From NCBI GenBank assembly GCA_963749035.1, contig CAVVKW010000005.1:1-64000 (forward strand): a stretch of 64,000 nt of DNA. Direction: 5' to 3'. Under the pieces are notes generated by a model. The model did not search any database and had not been told where the DNA came from. It was given only the letters and a program-made list of their open reading frames with translations. A program made the position numbers and the translations under genes. The DNA is from CAVVKW01 sp963749035. GTDB lineage: Bacteria > Verrucomicrobiota > Verrucomicrobiia > Chthoniobacterales > JAATET01. The number at the start of each line of letters is the position of its first letter. The stretch's first letter is position 1. This document shows positions 8,227 through 17,572 of the stretch, in pieces.

Positions 8227-8554
8227 CTGTGGACATCTGAGAAAGCATCCCCGTAGAGCTCTGGTCACGATGGCGTTTTCCTTGCTCTCGCAGGCCATCT
8301 TCATACTTTTCAGATACTTCCCACCGTCCAAATCCGACGTTGAGTCGGTCGAATCTTCGCGCGCACCAAAGTATGACCTCCGAACCGCCAAAAAGAGCGG
8401 AATCCGAGGGTGTCAGAGCTCAATTTCGGGTCTGTGGACAACTGAGAATGTAGTGATCCTCGACTGTGGACGACTGAGAAAGTTCTGCTCCGCGCTGTGG
8501 ATATTTGAGAAAAAACTGTGGACTTCCGAGAAAAGCTTTCTCGAATGTCCACAC
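8227..8554 (+). other. Candidate oriV with five direct and one inverted iteron
   Basis: Five 18-bp copies matching CTGTGGAYNWYYGAGAAW occur at 8227-8244, 8432-8449, 8464-8481, 8495-8512 and 8516-8533. An inverted copy is at 8537-8554 and forms a hairpin with the fifth. The last four start 32, 31 and 21 bp apart, close to whole helical turns, so bound initiators would lie on one face of the DNA. This is the normal layout of an iteron origin downstream of its rep gene. The first copy lies next to the rep stop codon and may serve autoregulation. Confidence 0.8.
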
Positions 8555-8707
8555 CTCGGATCGGCGGTAACTCACTCCCGCTAAACTTTTTACAGATTGA
8601 GTCAGGTTTGCCGTCTGTCGGTGTCCTCATTTCACCCATAAAGACGGCCAAAAAATGTTTTCACCATTGGGAATGGTGAGGTGTGGGGGTCACCGAGTGA
8701 AAGTATG

Positions 8708-8726
8708 CTAGAATAGCAAACAATTG
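8708..8726 (+). promoter_or_regulatory. Shared promoter-like motif, copy 1
   Basis: GCTAGAATAGCAAACAATT here differs by one base from 22688-22706, which precedes another element B gene. It contains TAGAAT, a -10-like hexamer, and a short GCTA/TAGC dyad. It lies 66 bp upstream of the exported-protein gene. Probably a promoter with an operator. Confidence 0.5.
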
Positions 8727-8791
8727 AGCTTCAGTGCTTTGCGAAATTTCTGGATTGACGGCAGCGCAGTTATTCGGCAATCAGTCGACGT

Positions 8792-9652
8792 ATGAAGATC
8801 CCTGCGAACTTTGTCCGCGTTGTCGCAATTGCGGCAATTTACAGTGTTTCAGCACTGAGTTTGCGAGCAACGCCGGACGGTGAAACTGAATTTCTTGGTG
8901 TCCTCGCAAGATTGCATGCGAGAAGCGGCGCGCACGGTCTCCACTTCAGCAACGAGCGGCGAAACGACTTGATGGAGGTTGAGTCTCGCTTGAAAAGCGA
9001 GGGACCGCGAACGCTTGGTAGTTTTCGAGTTTTTCCAATCAACGCCAACCCGGAATCAATTCCCAAGTCAGCGCCAGTTCTACAGGTGAGCGAAGACAAA
9101 TTGGCTTCGCAAGAAGCCTATTGGTGGACCGGGACTAGTGGCGAAGCTGCGGCATCTGCTGCCCAATGGTTTTTCACGACGGGCTTGAGTTCTCGACCGA
9201 GCGCTCAAAGCATTGCGGTCTCCCAAGTCGAATCTGAGGGCGGCGAGGTCTACTGGATTGTCTCAGTTGGAGCGAACTATGAGACTGCTGCATCCCCAGC
9301 TACCCCGTTGAGAAACTCTGATCCTCTCATCCTGCCCGTAGACCCGCCAGCGGCCTTCCTGAGCGTGGCACCGGCGATGATTCTCCATCGTCGAGACTGG
9401 ATACATGGCGATCTATTCCAACACGGCATTCCAATCCCAGACCTCAGGTTGGTTGGGTATGCCGAGCAACCGCGATTCCGCACCCGTAGGCGCGATCTAC
9501 CGCAGGGAATCAGGCTGACTTCGCAAGGTCAGCTGAAAGGACGAGCAAACGAAAAGGGACGATTTACGATTAGAATTTTTGCTCGCTACAGCAACATCAA
9601 TGGCGTTCGCGAATGGTCCAGACCCAAAAAATTCAAACTCCAGGTGAGGTAA
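8792..9652 (+). CDS. Exported hypothetical protein with Ig-like C-terminal module
   Basis: A 286-residue protein with an N-terminal signal peptide (basic start, hydrophobic stretch ending near residue 27). The middle is unrecognised. The last 65 residues follow the putative Ig/cadherin-like pattern LPQGIRLTSQGQLKG followed by a Gly and a beta strand with aromatic residues, typical of extracellular He_PIG-like modules. It is a lone gene between the replication origin and the relaxase block and is followed by two hairpin terminators. A cell-surface role is inferred. Confidence 0.65.
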   Translation: MKIPANFVRVVAIAAIYSVSALSLRATPDGETEFLGVLARLHARSGAHGLHFSNERRNDLMEVESRLKSEGPRTLGSFRVFPINANPESIPKSAPVLQVSEDKLASQEAYWWTGTSGEAAASAAQWFFTTGLSSRPSAQSIAVSQVESEGGEVYWIVSVGANYETAASPATPLRNSDPLILPVDPPAAFLSVAPAMILHRRDWIHGDLFQHGIPIPDLRLVGYAEQPRFRTRRRDLPQGIRLTSQGQLKGRANEKGRFTIRIFARYSNINGVREWSRPKKFKLQVR

Positions 9653-9780
9653 CTCGGCGGTCCAAGCGAGGAATCCTGTGGGTTGGAAGCACATCACGAC
9701 ATCTCGAGCGCGCAATGGGAGCGACTGCCTCTTTGACTGAACCAACTCCCGGAAGGCGCATAAATCCTAGCGGAGGATCT

Positions 9781-9810
9781 AAAGGAGGGGGCAATGACCC
9801 TCCTTTTCGT
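9781..9810 (+). terminator. Hairpin terminator
   Basis: The stem AAAGGAGGG (9781-9789) / CCCTCCTTT (9798-9806) is followed by TTCGT. It lies between the converging exported-protein gene and the relaxase operon. Confidence 0.65.
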
Positions 9811-9883
9811 AAAAAAATCGCTGAAAGCGATCCACTGACAATTTCGCGGGCACTGGTGGGAACCAACCCGCGGCCTACACGGG

Positions 9884-9911
9884 AGGGGGGCCGAAAGGCC
9901 CCCTTTCTTTG
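9884..9911 (+). terminator. GC-rich hairpin terminator
   Basis: GGGGGGCC (9885-9892), loop GAAA, GGCCCCC (9897-9903), then TTTCTTTG. It is a second terminator in the same convergent gap. Apart from these two hairpins I see nothing in 9653-10079. Confidence 0.65.
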
Positions 9912-10079
9912 TGGGGGTTAGATGCGGATTCCGGGGGGCATCACGCCTCCGGCGGGGACTCCGAGGCAGCATCGATTTGAATCCAATCTATCCTCGCACC
10001 GTCGTCCAACGGTTCCGTGCAAATTTGCATCTTCGATAGTTGCTGATCCAACAACGCGTCCATCATTGGCGAAAGATTC

Positions 10080-10289
10080 TCACCAAGAATTGAGAATGGT
10101 TCTCGTTCCGAGGTCAACGGAGACCAGCTCTTTTCCGTCGTCTGCTCGGATGTGAGCAAATTCCTCTACCTGATGATACTGATACCCATAGACATTAGAG
10201 TCCCCTTGGAATATCGCGAAAATACTTCGCGGGACTTTCTCCGTGAGGAAGGATCGCTTACCGGAGCGAAAATCTGAAAATTCTGACAT
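10080..10289 (-). CDS. Small hypothetical protein after the relaxase
   Basis: A 69-residue protein starting with ATG 8 bp after the relaxase stop, so probably co-transcribed. No family recognised. An overlapping frame continues to 9941 from a TTG at 10159 and also looks protein-like (DDGARIDWIQIDAA). A frameshift near 10095-10120 could join them into one protein of about 115 residues. Confidence in the exact C-terminus is low. Confidence 0.45.
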   Translation of the reverse strand: MSEFSDFRSGKRSFLTEKVPRSIFAIFQGDSNVYGYQYHQVEEFAHIRADDGKELVSVDLGTRTILNSW

Positions 10290-10297
10290 CAGCCGAT

Positions 10298-13200
10298 TCA
10301 GGTTGATTTGATTTTGGAAGGCTTGCGATTTTCGACCGGTCGTCTAACTGGTCGGCGTCTTTTGCTTCCATTCGGACGCTTGATCTTCGCGGATAACTCA
10401 GACAACGCCGTCTTCACCTTCTCGCCGATTTTCCTCGCTGGCGTTGGATCCCGTCGAATTTCTCGGAGATCACGTTTGCTTAACGGAGATTTTCCGTCGG
10501 AGATTCGAGTCGCGTTAATCCTTGTGAGGAGGCTGGAGCGTTCCAGTGATTCCGCCGACTTCCGGTCGCCTGAAGCACGTAGCCGCGCGATTTCTGCCTG
10601 CGCGGAGGATGCCGCCGCGATCACAGGTTCTGACACGTGGCGAGCGGACTTTTCCCTGAGTTCATCTGCCTCACTCGGCAATTGTGGAGGATGTGTTGGA
10701 CGGTTTGTCTGGCCCATCTGCCGCCGAGCTTCATTCAATTTTGAGACGGTCGCTTCATCCCCGCTCAATGCCGCAACTCTTGCGAGCAGCTCTTGTCTCT
10801 GCTGATTCGTCAGAGTCGAAAATGAATCGACATCCGACCGCAGACGTTCAAGTCGAGGTCTCGCGGCGTTATCAAGTTCGAGTTTGGTGTAGGGATTTGC
10901 GATTCCCTTGAGTTTTTCCACTTCAGCATCTGTGAGCTTACTCACGCCATCGGAACTCGATGTAGTCTTGCGGAGTTGAGCCAATCTTGCGTCAACAACT
11001 TCGCGACACAAGTTTGTAAGTTCGTGGTGCGATATTGGGTCTTCCGGTGTGTTTTTCATATGGTCAAATGTCGTTGCCTCAATCGCGGATTCGCGCGAGC
11101 CCGAGGCGTTGGCAGATCGAAAAAGGTTTGCTTTCGAGGTCGTGTAAATTTTCATCGAACGCTTGGATCGGGTCGAAGAAACATAGAGAGCCTTGGCGTC
11201 AAATCCGCCAATTGCACTTCCCGCTTCGCGCGTCTGGCCTTGGCTCTTGTGGCTCGTGACAACGTATCCATGGGTGAAATTCAACATCCCGGCGGGAATC
11301 GTTTTCCCTTCCTGTGTTGAGACTGCGCCCGACTTCAATAGTTTCGAAAACGTAAGGATCTCCGAGTTGAAGAGCTTCGATTTTTTGTCGTTCGCTTTCA
11401 TCATTATCTGATCGCCTTCTCGAAGTTCGATTTGCCGCGACATGCCGACCTCGTATAGCGGTGCGAGACGCGAGCAATTCACGACAAGTGACCGTTCTGT
11501 GTGAGAGCGAACGGTCAGGTTATCTCCGTCGATTTCAGAAATCGTGTAGGCACGCGCTTTCGAGAATCCCTCGGCTTTCCGATTGAAGGTGATGATATGG
11601 CCGACTTGATATTTTCGGTAGTCACGCTTTTCTGCGATGGTGAGTCCCAGGGAATCAGAGAATGGTGACTGTGACAGCAAGTTCGCCAAGCATCTTGCGT
11701 TGAACAAGACCGGACCTGATTGCATCTGTTGATTTTTGGATTATCGAATGGGTAGGTGCTATCGAAATGTAATCCTGACCGGCGGACCTTGCCGAAAGAT
11801 AGTCGTCAGCAATTGAAAGTTCTGGTGTTGGGGTTTCGATGATCCATCCCAGCCGGTCGAGTGCACCAAGCCCCTCCTCCACCCTGCCGGTCGCCATGAG
11901 CTTGGCGGCTGATCGATATTCAGCGTGTTGCTGCCTATGGATCTCAGTCAGCTCGAACGTTTGGAGATCGCTGTGGGTCGCCATTGTCCTCAGAAAGTCG
12001 CCTGCTTCGACGCTCGAATGTTGAGCCGCATCACCGACAAGTATCACCCGAGCATTACAATCCCTTGCCGCGCGTAAAATTCCTTCGCCCTGCATGGTCG
12101 ACACGAGACCAGCCTCATCAACGACGATTACAGATTGATCAGGAATCGCAGCGCGCATTTTCTCATCGGCGAGAAAACCCGAGATTGTCGTGGCATTGGA
12201 AAAACCTGTGCTTTTCAGAACGCCGACAGCCTCATGAGTTGGCGCGAGGTAAATGATGTTGAAATCTCGCTCGCTCGCGCTCCTGTCGAAAACTTGTAAC
12301 GAAGCCGTTTTTCCAGCCCCGGCAACGCCTCTCAGCGCTACGATGGCATCTCGGGATTCCAAAAGGCCACGTATGACTTCCGCTTGTTGGTTGGACACCT
12401 TTCCGGGTTTCCACTGCTCGTCCGCCCCCAGAATCTCCGGTTTGAAGTGTGTCTCAATGGGAGCGACTGAATCCCTTCGGTCATGGATCTCGGCGATACA
12501 CCAGCGCTCGCGTTCGAGGTGCTCTTCGGTTGTCCAAGTGCAATGGATACCTGTTCCTCGACCCTCGACGACGCCAAGGGGGATTCGACTCTTCGCCACT
12601 TGCAGCGGGAAAGCACCGAGAGAGTGATCCATCGCCGCCGCGAGAACTTGATGCTGTGGCGCAACCGACGATCTTTCGTAGACGTGCTCGACGGCATGAG
12701 TGATCGCCCGTTCGAGATCGCCATTGAAGGGAAGAGAAGTGACAGCGTTTCGTCGGGCCAGTGCCACTACGCTACGGAGAACAGAACGCTGGTCCTCGCT
12801 CATCTCGGCCATCCAGCCTTCACGTTGCTCGCTCGGATTGGCGTGCTGCTTGAACTTCCGAGAAGTTCGAGCAACGACGCCCATCTCATTGTTGCTGAGG
12901 TGGCAGGCAGTCAAATCCGACCAATTTTCTTTCCGACCCGATAGCCAATCCCGGAGATTACGATCTTGAATGCCGTGGCTTCGTGCGTCTTCGAGCACCT
13001 CTTTTCGACGGTCTAGCTCTTGCTTTGTCGCGGCTTCCATCTCCCGTGAACGCTTCGAAAATAGCTCATGAACGTCGTCCGAGATTCCTACGATTTCCGG
13101 TTGCCCGAACTCCCCACGTTCAATTTGGTATCCCAGTGCTATGAGTTCCGCCGACAGAGTGTGCCAATACGCGAGGCGACCGTAACCATTCCGACGTATC

Positions 13201-13775
13201 GCCTGCGACATTGCTCCGGTTTCCAATGCGTAAAGCTTGCCCGCTCCATCATCCGTGACGTTGAAGGTCGCAACGTGTGCATGGAGGTTCGGGTCGCCCG
13301 CTCTACTGTCATGGTGGACGTAGCACGCAGCAGCGAGGGAGCCTGTGGTGGCTGACTCTCGGCTCCACGCGGCGTCTCCCGACCGAACCCGGCGCTGTGC
13401 GAATGCCTCAAGCTCCGCAAACCCCATCTCGACTGAGCGCCGAAATGCTACCTGAATCCGGGGATCTTCAATTGCGATGATTGATACAGATTTCGGCGCA
13501 CTGAATGTGAAATCGAAACCCGCGCGAGCATCTAATCGCCGCCGCTGGGCCAAAAGGTCACCCGTCACTGGATTAATCCCATCGAACAAGAGTTCAACTT
13601 CAGGACCTCCCGCGCGCCCCACCAAGCCCCACTGAGCAGCGAGCGAGCCAAGCCACTGTCCCTGTTCAGCACCAAATTCGTAGTATTCCCTCGCTGCCGC
13701 TACTGAATCGGTGTTTTCGAGATACTCTCGCAAAACACGGCCCGAATCCCCTGAAAGTGTGCGAAACGAAATCAT
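10298..13775 (-). CDS. MobF (TrwC/TraI-type) relaxase-helicase, frameshifted
   Basis: The N-terminal part shows the TrwC relaxase signature: tandem Tyr 31-32 followed by GQWLG, and the metal motif with HHDSR and LHAHVATFN near residues 154-171. It continues into a superfamily I helicase with Walker A GVAGAGKT and Walker B VIVVDEAG. The first frame stops at 11655; helicase homology resumes in another frame (LGLTIAEKRDY, then TSHKSQGQT). A one-base shift between about 11658 and 11720 would restore a protein near 1160 residues. The ATG at 13775 follows a GGGGG site and is preferred over the upstream TTG. The enzyme nicks oriT and unwinds the transfer strand. The ATPase/relaxase half may act alone, or the gene may be inactive. 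Confidence 0.85.
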
Positions 13776-13807
13776 GAACGCCCCCAAACATGCTGCGACC
13801 CGTGCGC

Positions 13808-13869
13808 GGAAGTCTGCCGACTTCCGTTATTGATGAGACACCAACTCCTAAGCGCTGCGCGCTTTGGTG
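13808..13869. other. Candidate oriT in the relaxase/mobilization intergenic gap
   Basis: The gap between the divergent relaxase and mobilization genes holds a perfect inverted repeat GGAAGTC-TGCC-GACTTCC (13808-13825). It also holds a larger dyad CACCAA...AGCGC-TGC-GCGCT-TTGGTG (13839-13869) with a 6-nt bulge. MobF origins usually lie beside the relaxase and carry such repeats next to nic. The nick site itself is not identified. Confidence 0.45.
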
Positions 13870-13916
13870 ACAGTGGTCCATCCTCATGGGCGATAATCGG
13901 TTGATGCACAAACCGA

Positions 13917-13954
13917 ATCTACACCACACACTTCTGGAAATCTACAAAATCTAC
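13917..13954. promoter_or_regulatory. Three ATCTAC half-sites before the mobilization operon
   Basis: ATCTAC occurs at 13917, 13940 and 13949 in direct orientation, the half-site of the palindromes at 6643 and 6677. It suggests that the same regulator controls the mobilization operon. Confidence 0.45.
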
Positions 13955-13970
13955 TTTACCGAGTGATTTT

Positions 13971-14435
13971 TTGAGCGTATCTGTCGGAGAGATGGATGCA
14001 GAGCGACGACAAACGGTTGATAAACGGTCGATACTTGATCCCTACCTCGACACCGTGATCGAGCTTCGGCGGCGAGGACTCTCGTGGGCTAGAGTCGCGG
14101 CTGAGCTTCAATCGTTGGGAGTGGCGGCAACGGCGCAGAATCTCTGGAAGTGGTTTCGGCGACGGCAGCGACGGGCGAGTAAGCTCGCGAGAGAGCTCAG
14201 ACCATTCGAGCGTCTCGCTTCCTCAAATGAAGGCCCGTATCGGCAGGGAGAAATCGGCTCTTTCGAAAATCCGGTAAGAACTCCCCGCGAGGCCGATGCG
14301 GCCGTATGCCGCCTACAGGCATCGAAAGACGAATTCAAACCCGCAGAAGTCAGGAGAGCGCTCAAATCAGGAACACAAAAGGCACCTTCTGCTAAAACTG
14401 AGCCCTTCGCCGTTGGTGACGATATTTTAAAATGA
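13971..14435 (+). CDS. HTH-containing mobilization accessory protein (putative)
   Basis: About 154 residues from TTG at 13971, or 147 from ATG at 13992. Residues about 23-60 (LDPYLDTVIELRRRGLSWAR, then an Ala/Leu helix and QNLWKWFRRR) form a helix-turn-helix like those of small recombination or mobilization proteins. A basic, low-complexity tail follows. It is the first gene of a tightly coupled operon (ATGA overlap with the ParA-like gene), divergent from the relaxase. A role as an oriT-binding accessory factor is plausible, by position only. Confidence 0.55.
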   Translation: MSVSVGEMDAERRQTVDKRSILDPYLDTVIELRRRGLSWARVAAELQSLGVAATAQNLWKWFRRRQRRASKLARELRPFERLASSNEGPYRQGEIGSFENPVRTPREADAAVCRLQASKDEFKPAEVRRALKSGTQKAPSAKTEPFAVGDDILK

Positions 14436-15160
14436 AAACACTGATCATCACCCTTGGTGGAAAAGGCGGCGTCGGCAAGACGCTCGCCCTGACCACTCTC
14501 GCCGACTATCTGACATCGACAGGCAGGGCTTTCGTCGCGCTCGATTGCGACTGCGAAAATTCTGGCAAGGCGTCTGCGTTCTCCAGCGTAGTGCCCGAGG
14601 CGGGAAGGCCCAACCTGAGAAACATCGCGGATTGTGACAGGCTACTTACAACTGCTTCCGAGGCGGAGAGCGGACTGACGCTTGCCGATTTCCCCGCAAA
14701 TGCGTCGGGAGACTTCATTGACTGGTTTGAGCAAATCGCAGACCCCGAAACTTTATCTGCTCTCGATATTCGGATCGTCGGCATCGGAGTTATTTCACCA
14801 GAAGCGGCTACGTTCGCGAGCGTCGCCGAATGGGCCGCCAAGCTTCAGAATCGCGTCAGCTACGTTGTGGTGAAGAATCACCGCAGCGCTCAGCGCGTTC
14901 CCAAGAGTGCCTCCGAGTTATTCCCGGAGTATCACGCCACTGAAACCGGTAGAAAATTTCGGAAATCGTTCTCACCTCATGAAGTTGAATTGCGAGGACT
15001 TTTCGAAGGAAGCATGACCGCTTTCCTCCGGGCTTCTCAGCTGCCGAGCGAAATCGATGGGCAATCCAAGATTCCAATTCTCGACAGAACACGCATCCGG
15101 ACTTGGATCAAGCGGACGCACGAAGAGTGGGCTCCAGTAGTGGAATCCTTGGGTCTATGA
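14432..15160 (+). CDS. ParA/MinD-like P-loop ATPase
   Basis: A 242-residue ATPase with the deviant Walker A GGKGGVGKT at residues 9-17 and a DCDCENSG switch region near residue 38, as in ParA-family and StbB/TraL-like proteins. Located between the HTH gene and the coupling ATPase, it more likely helps position the transfer intermediate or relaxosome than partition a plasmid: no ParB is visible. It overlaps both neighbours by 4 bp (ATGA), so all are one operon. Confidence 0.75.
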   Translation: MKTLIITLGGKGGVGKTLALTTLADYLTSTGRAFVALDCDCENSGKASAFSSVVPEAGRPNLRNIADCDRLLTTASEAESGLTLADFPANASGDFIDWFEQIADPETLSALDIRIVGIGVISPEAATFASVAEWAAKLQNRVSYVVVKNHRSAQRVPKSASELFPEYHATETGRKFRKSFSPHEVELRGLFEGSMTAFLRASQLPSEIDGQSKIPILDRTRIRTWIKRTHEEWAPVVESLGL

Positions 15161-15447
15161 ACGACTACGAACTGCTTCTTGCAGGACTGCCGCAGCCGGA
15201 ACGCGAAAAGGCTCTGCAGCTACTCGTATCGGCTGGGATCGGGTCGACTGATCCGCTAGTCGCGGTTTTGTCGATACTCCGGACTTGCGAACGGTATGAC
15301 CCACCGAGCGTGCTCGCCATCAAAGAGGATTCTGCACGCCTGTTGAGCCTCGCCGTTCGACTCGAAAGGGCTCACCTGTCCAACTTGGCGATTCTTGGCC
15401 TCGCGACTGCGATAGTCTCATTCTCTCTAGGAGCCATTCTGTTTTGA
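15157..15447 (+). CDS. Small C-terminally membrane-anchored protein
   Basis: A 96-residue protein from the ATG at 15157, which overlaps the upstream stop. Residues about 74-96 form one hydrophobic helix (LSNLAILGLATAIVSFSLGA). The rest is a soluble helical domain. The next gene, a coupling-type ATPase, lacks the usual N-terminal membrane helices, so this protein may supply its membrane anchor; this is inference. TTG of the next gene overlaps its TGA. Confidence 0.65.
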   Translation: MNDYELLLAGLPQPEREKALQLLVSAGIGSTDPLVAVLSILRTCERYDPPSVLAIKEDSARLLSLAVRLERAHLSNLAILGLATAIVSFSLGAILF

Positions 15448-16916
15448 ATGCTCGGCCCCTCCACAGATTGACGGAGTGGTTGGCTGCTCCGGCACCAGTA
15501 TTCATCCCTCGTCCCAAGTCGAAGCCCGAAGCAGAGCGGGGCGGCTTGGACAAGATTCTCATGCGATTTGGATTTGCGGATGCTCATGGTCGACGGGCTT
15601 CGATCCCGTGGACGGTTCGCGATGCGGTCCAAGGATCACTGATTTTCGGTAGAAGCGGCTCAGGTAAAACGAGCGGTCCGGGAGAAGCGATCTCGTGCGC
15701 GATGCTATCCGCCGGATTCGGAGGGCTTGTCCTTTGCGTAAAATCCGAAGAGGCCGATGACTGGATCATTCGAGCCAAACGAATGGGACGTGAAAACGAT
15801 ATCGTCAGAATCACTTCGGACTCTGATCACAAAATCAATCTTTTGGACTATCTGTCCAATCAAGACGGGGCCCACACAGAGAGCCTCCTCGAATTCCTTT
15901 GTCAGCTGGGTGAGGCTGCTTCCGGACCGGACAGGAAGAATGATGAGTGGCAGGACTTCATGAGAACCTGCCTTCGGAATGCAATTGATTTGATCCGCCT
16001 TGCCGGATCGCAACTGACCATCCGGCTCATTCTCGAAGTCATTCAGAACGCCAAAACGTGGGAACGTTTGCTCGAACGGGCTGAGATTCGAGCCGACCTT
16101 TCGGCAAGTCAACGAGCCGACCTGGCAATCTGCGTCGACTACTGGCAACGCCAGTGGCGGGAGATGGCCCCAGAGACAAGGACGGGGATCGAGGCCAACT
16201 TGTTTTCTTTCTGTGATCCGCTCTCGCGCGGCGTCCTGCGCGATCTCCTCGGTGATCATACCACCGTAGAACCCGAAATGGCGTTCGAGGGCAAAATTTT
16301 GATCGTCGACATGCCTGTGAAGACGTTTCACAAAGTTGGGCGACTAGCGAACGTCGGCTGGAAATTGGCGTTCCAACGGGCTGTCGAGCGACGCGGGAAG
16401 AGTGGTCAAGTCAGGCCAGTGTTCATCTATGCCGACGAATTCCAAGAGTTCGTCACCAGCGGTGATGCGAATTACGTTTTAACTGCACGAAGCGCTGGCG
16501 GCATCACGATTTTCCTTACCCAGGCCATCTCCGGCCTGTGGCATGCCTTTGGAGGTCGCGAAAAGGGGCGCGCGCCAACCGACGTTCTCTTCGGGAATCT
16601 GGGGACCAAAATTTTCTGCTGCAACGACGACCCGGAAACCAATCGATACGCGCGCGAGCTGATCGGTCGAAAAATACACCATCGGCTCAGTGACAACCGA
16701 AACCAGACCTACGCGCACCAAGGCGGCGGGGGCGGAAGTGGGGTGAGCCGATCCGAACAGATGGATTTCATCTTGGAGGAAAACCACTTTCAGTGCCTCG
16801 CCTCCGGTGGTCCTTGGGCGAACTACGTCGTCACCGCATTGCTGTATCTCCAAGGCCGCGAACTGATTCCCGGCCAACGCTTCTGCAACGTTGCTTTTCC
16901 TCAAGCTGAAATATGA
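15444..16916 (+). CDS. Type IV coupling protein-like ATPase (VirD4/TraD family)
   Basis: A 490-residue AAA+-like ATPase with Walker A GRSGSGKT at residues 69-76 and Walker B FIYADEFQE near residue 330, then ARSAGGITIFLTQ as in TraD/VirD4 proteins. It would dock the relaxosome at a secretion channel and pump DNA. The canonical N-terminal transmembrane helices are missing. A TTG start at 15444, preceded by TAGGAG, overlaps the stop of a small membrane protein that may replace them. A C-terminal Gly-rich linker (near residue 430) separates the last domain. Confidence 0.75.
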   Translation: MNARPLHRLTEWLAAPAPVFIPRPKSKPEAERGGLDKILMRFGFADAHGRRASIPWTVRDAVQGSLIFGRSGSGKTSGPGEAISCAMLSAGFGGLVLCVKSEEADDWIIRAKRMGRENDIVRITSDSDHKINLLDYLSNQDGAHTESLLEFLCQLGEAASGPDRKNDEWQDFMRTCLRNAIDLIRLAGSQLTIRLILEVIQNAKTWERLLERAEIRADLSASQRADLAICVDYWQRQWREMAPETRTGIEANLFSFCDPLSRGVLRDLLGDHTTVEPEMAFEGKILIVDMPVKTFHKVGRLANVGWKLAFQRAVERRGKSGQVRPVFIYADEFQEFVTSGDANYVLTARSAGGITIFLTQAISGLWHAFGGREKGRAPTDVLFGNLGTKIFCCNDDPETNRYARELIGRKIHHRLSDNRNQTYAHQGGGGGSGVSRSEQMDFILEENHFQCLASGGPWANYVVTALLYLQGRELIPGQRFCNVAFPQAEI

Positions 16917-17572
16917 GTGATTCGATTCAGGACGTCATTCCTCTGAAAGCATTGGCACGCTGGGTAAGTCCCATCCATTTGGGAATGATTGCAGCGGCTT
17001 TCGCATACCCATCGCGCCTGATTTTGCAGGGGAGGTGGGGAGAGCGAGCGCTTCTGATGGGCGGCCCACTTTCCGCAATCCTGTGGGCGTTGGTTCTGAC
17101 CATTCTTGGCGCATCGGGCCAGCTGACTCACTGGATCGGCGCTAATTGGCAATATCCATTCTTGATAAGTCTCATCCCGTTTTTTGTCCTGCTGTGGGTC
17201 TACCGCTTGATACGCGTTTGGGAGTTCGAAAGCGCAAGATCGTGGCCATTGTCCTCGTCAATGGGCTTCCTTTCGTGGATGCCCCGCGACAAATGGACTT
17301 CCCGGCTGGCAAACGTGATCCCGATCCTTCCAGCGGTCTGGTGTGCAAGCGCTGAAGCATATCTCATCACCGCAATTCTAATCATCGGCTCAATCGGCGG
17401 GATCACCGGAGACATCCTATTTTCAATCGCGTGGAGAGCAAACGTCCTCAACCAACGCGATGGCGCAATCTTCGCGGAGGTTCTTGGAACGCACGTCGTC
17501 AAGGGTGTCGACGACTTGGAGACCTCTAACAGTGTTGCAACACCCGATCTCACGGAAATTTATGCACGGTAA
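16913..17572 (+). CDS. Multi-pass membrane protein of the mobilization operon
   Basis: A 219-residue protein with about five hydrophobic segments (around residues 21-38, 45-67, 80-97, 135-150 and 150-170) and a soluble C-terminus. No family recognised. It overlaps the coupling ATPase by ATGA and the next gene by 11 bp. An inner-membrane partner of the coupling protein is plausible. Confidence 0.6.
   Translation: MSDSIQDVIPLKALARWVSPIHLGMIAAAFAYPSRLILQGRWGERALLMGGPLSAILWALVLTILGASGQLTHWIGANWQYPFLISLIPFFVLLWVYRLIRVWEFESARSWPLSSSMGFLSWMPRDKWTSRLANVIPILPAVWCASAEAYLITAILIIGSIGGITGDILFSIAWRANVLNQRDGAIFAEVLGTHVVKGVDDLETSNSVATPDLTEIYAR

Noticed and set aside
8227..8554. CRISPR array
   Set aside because: The repeats are 18 bp, variable, and separated by 3 to 187 bp; the layout is that of iterons.
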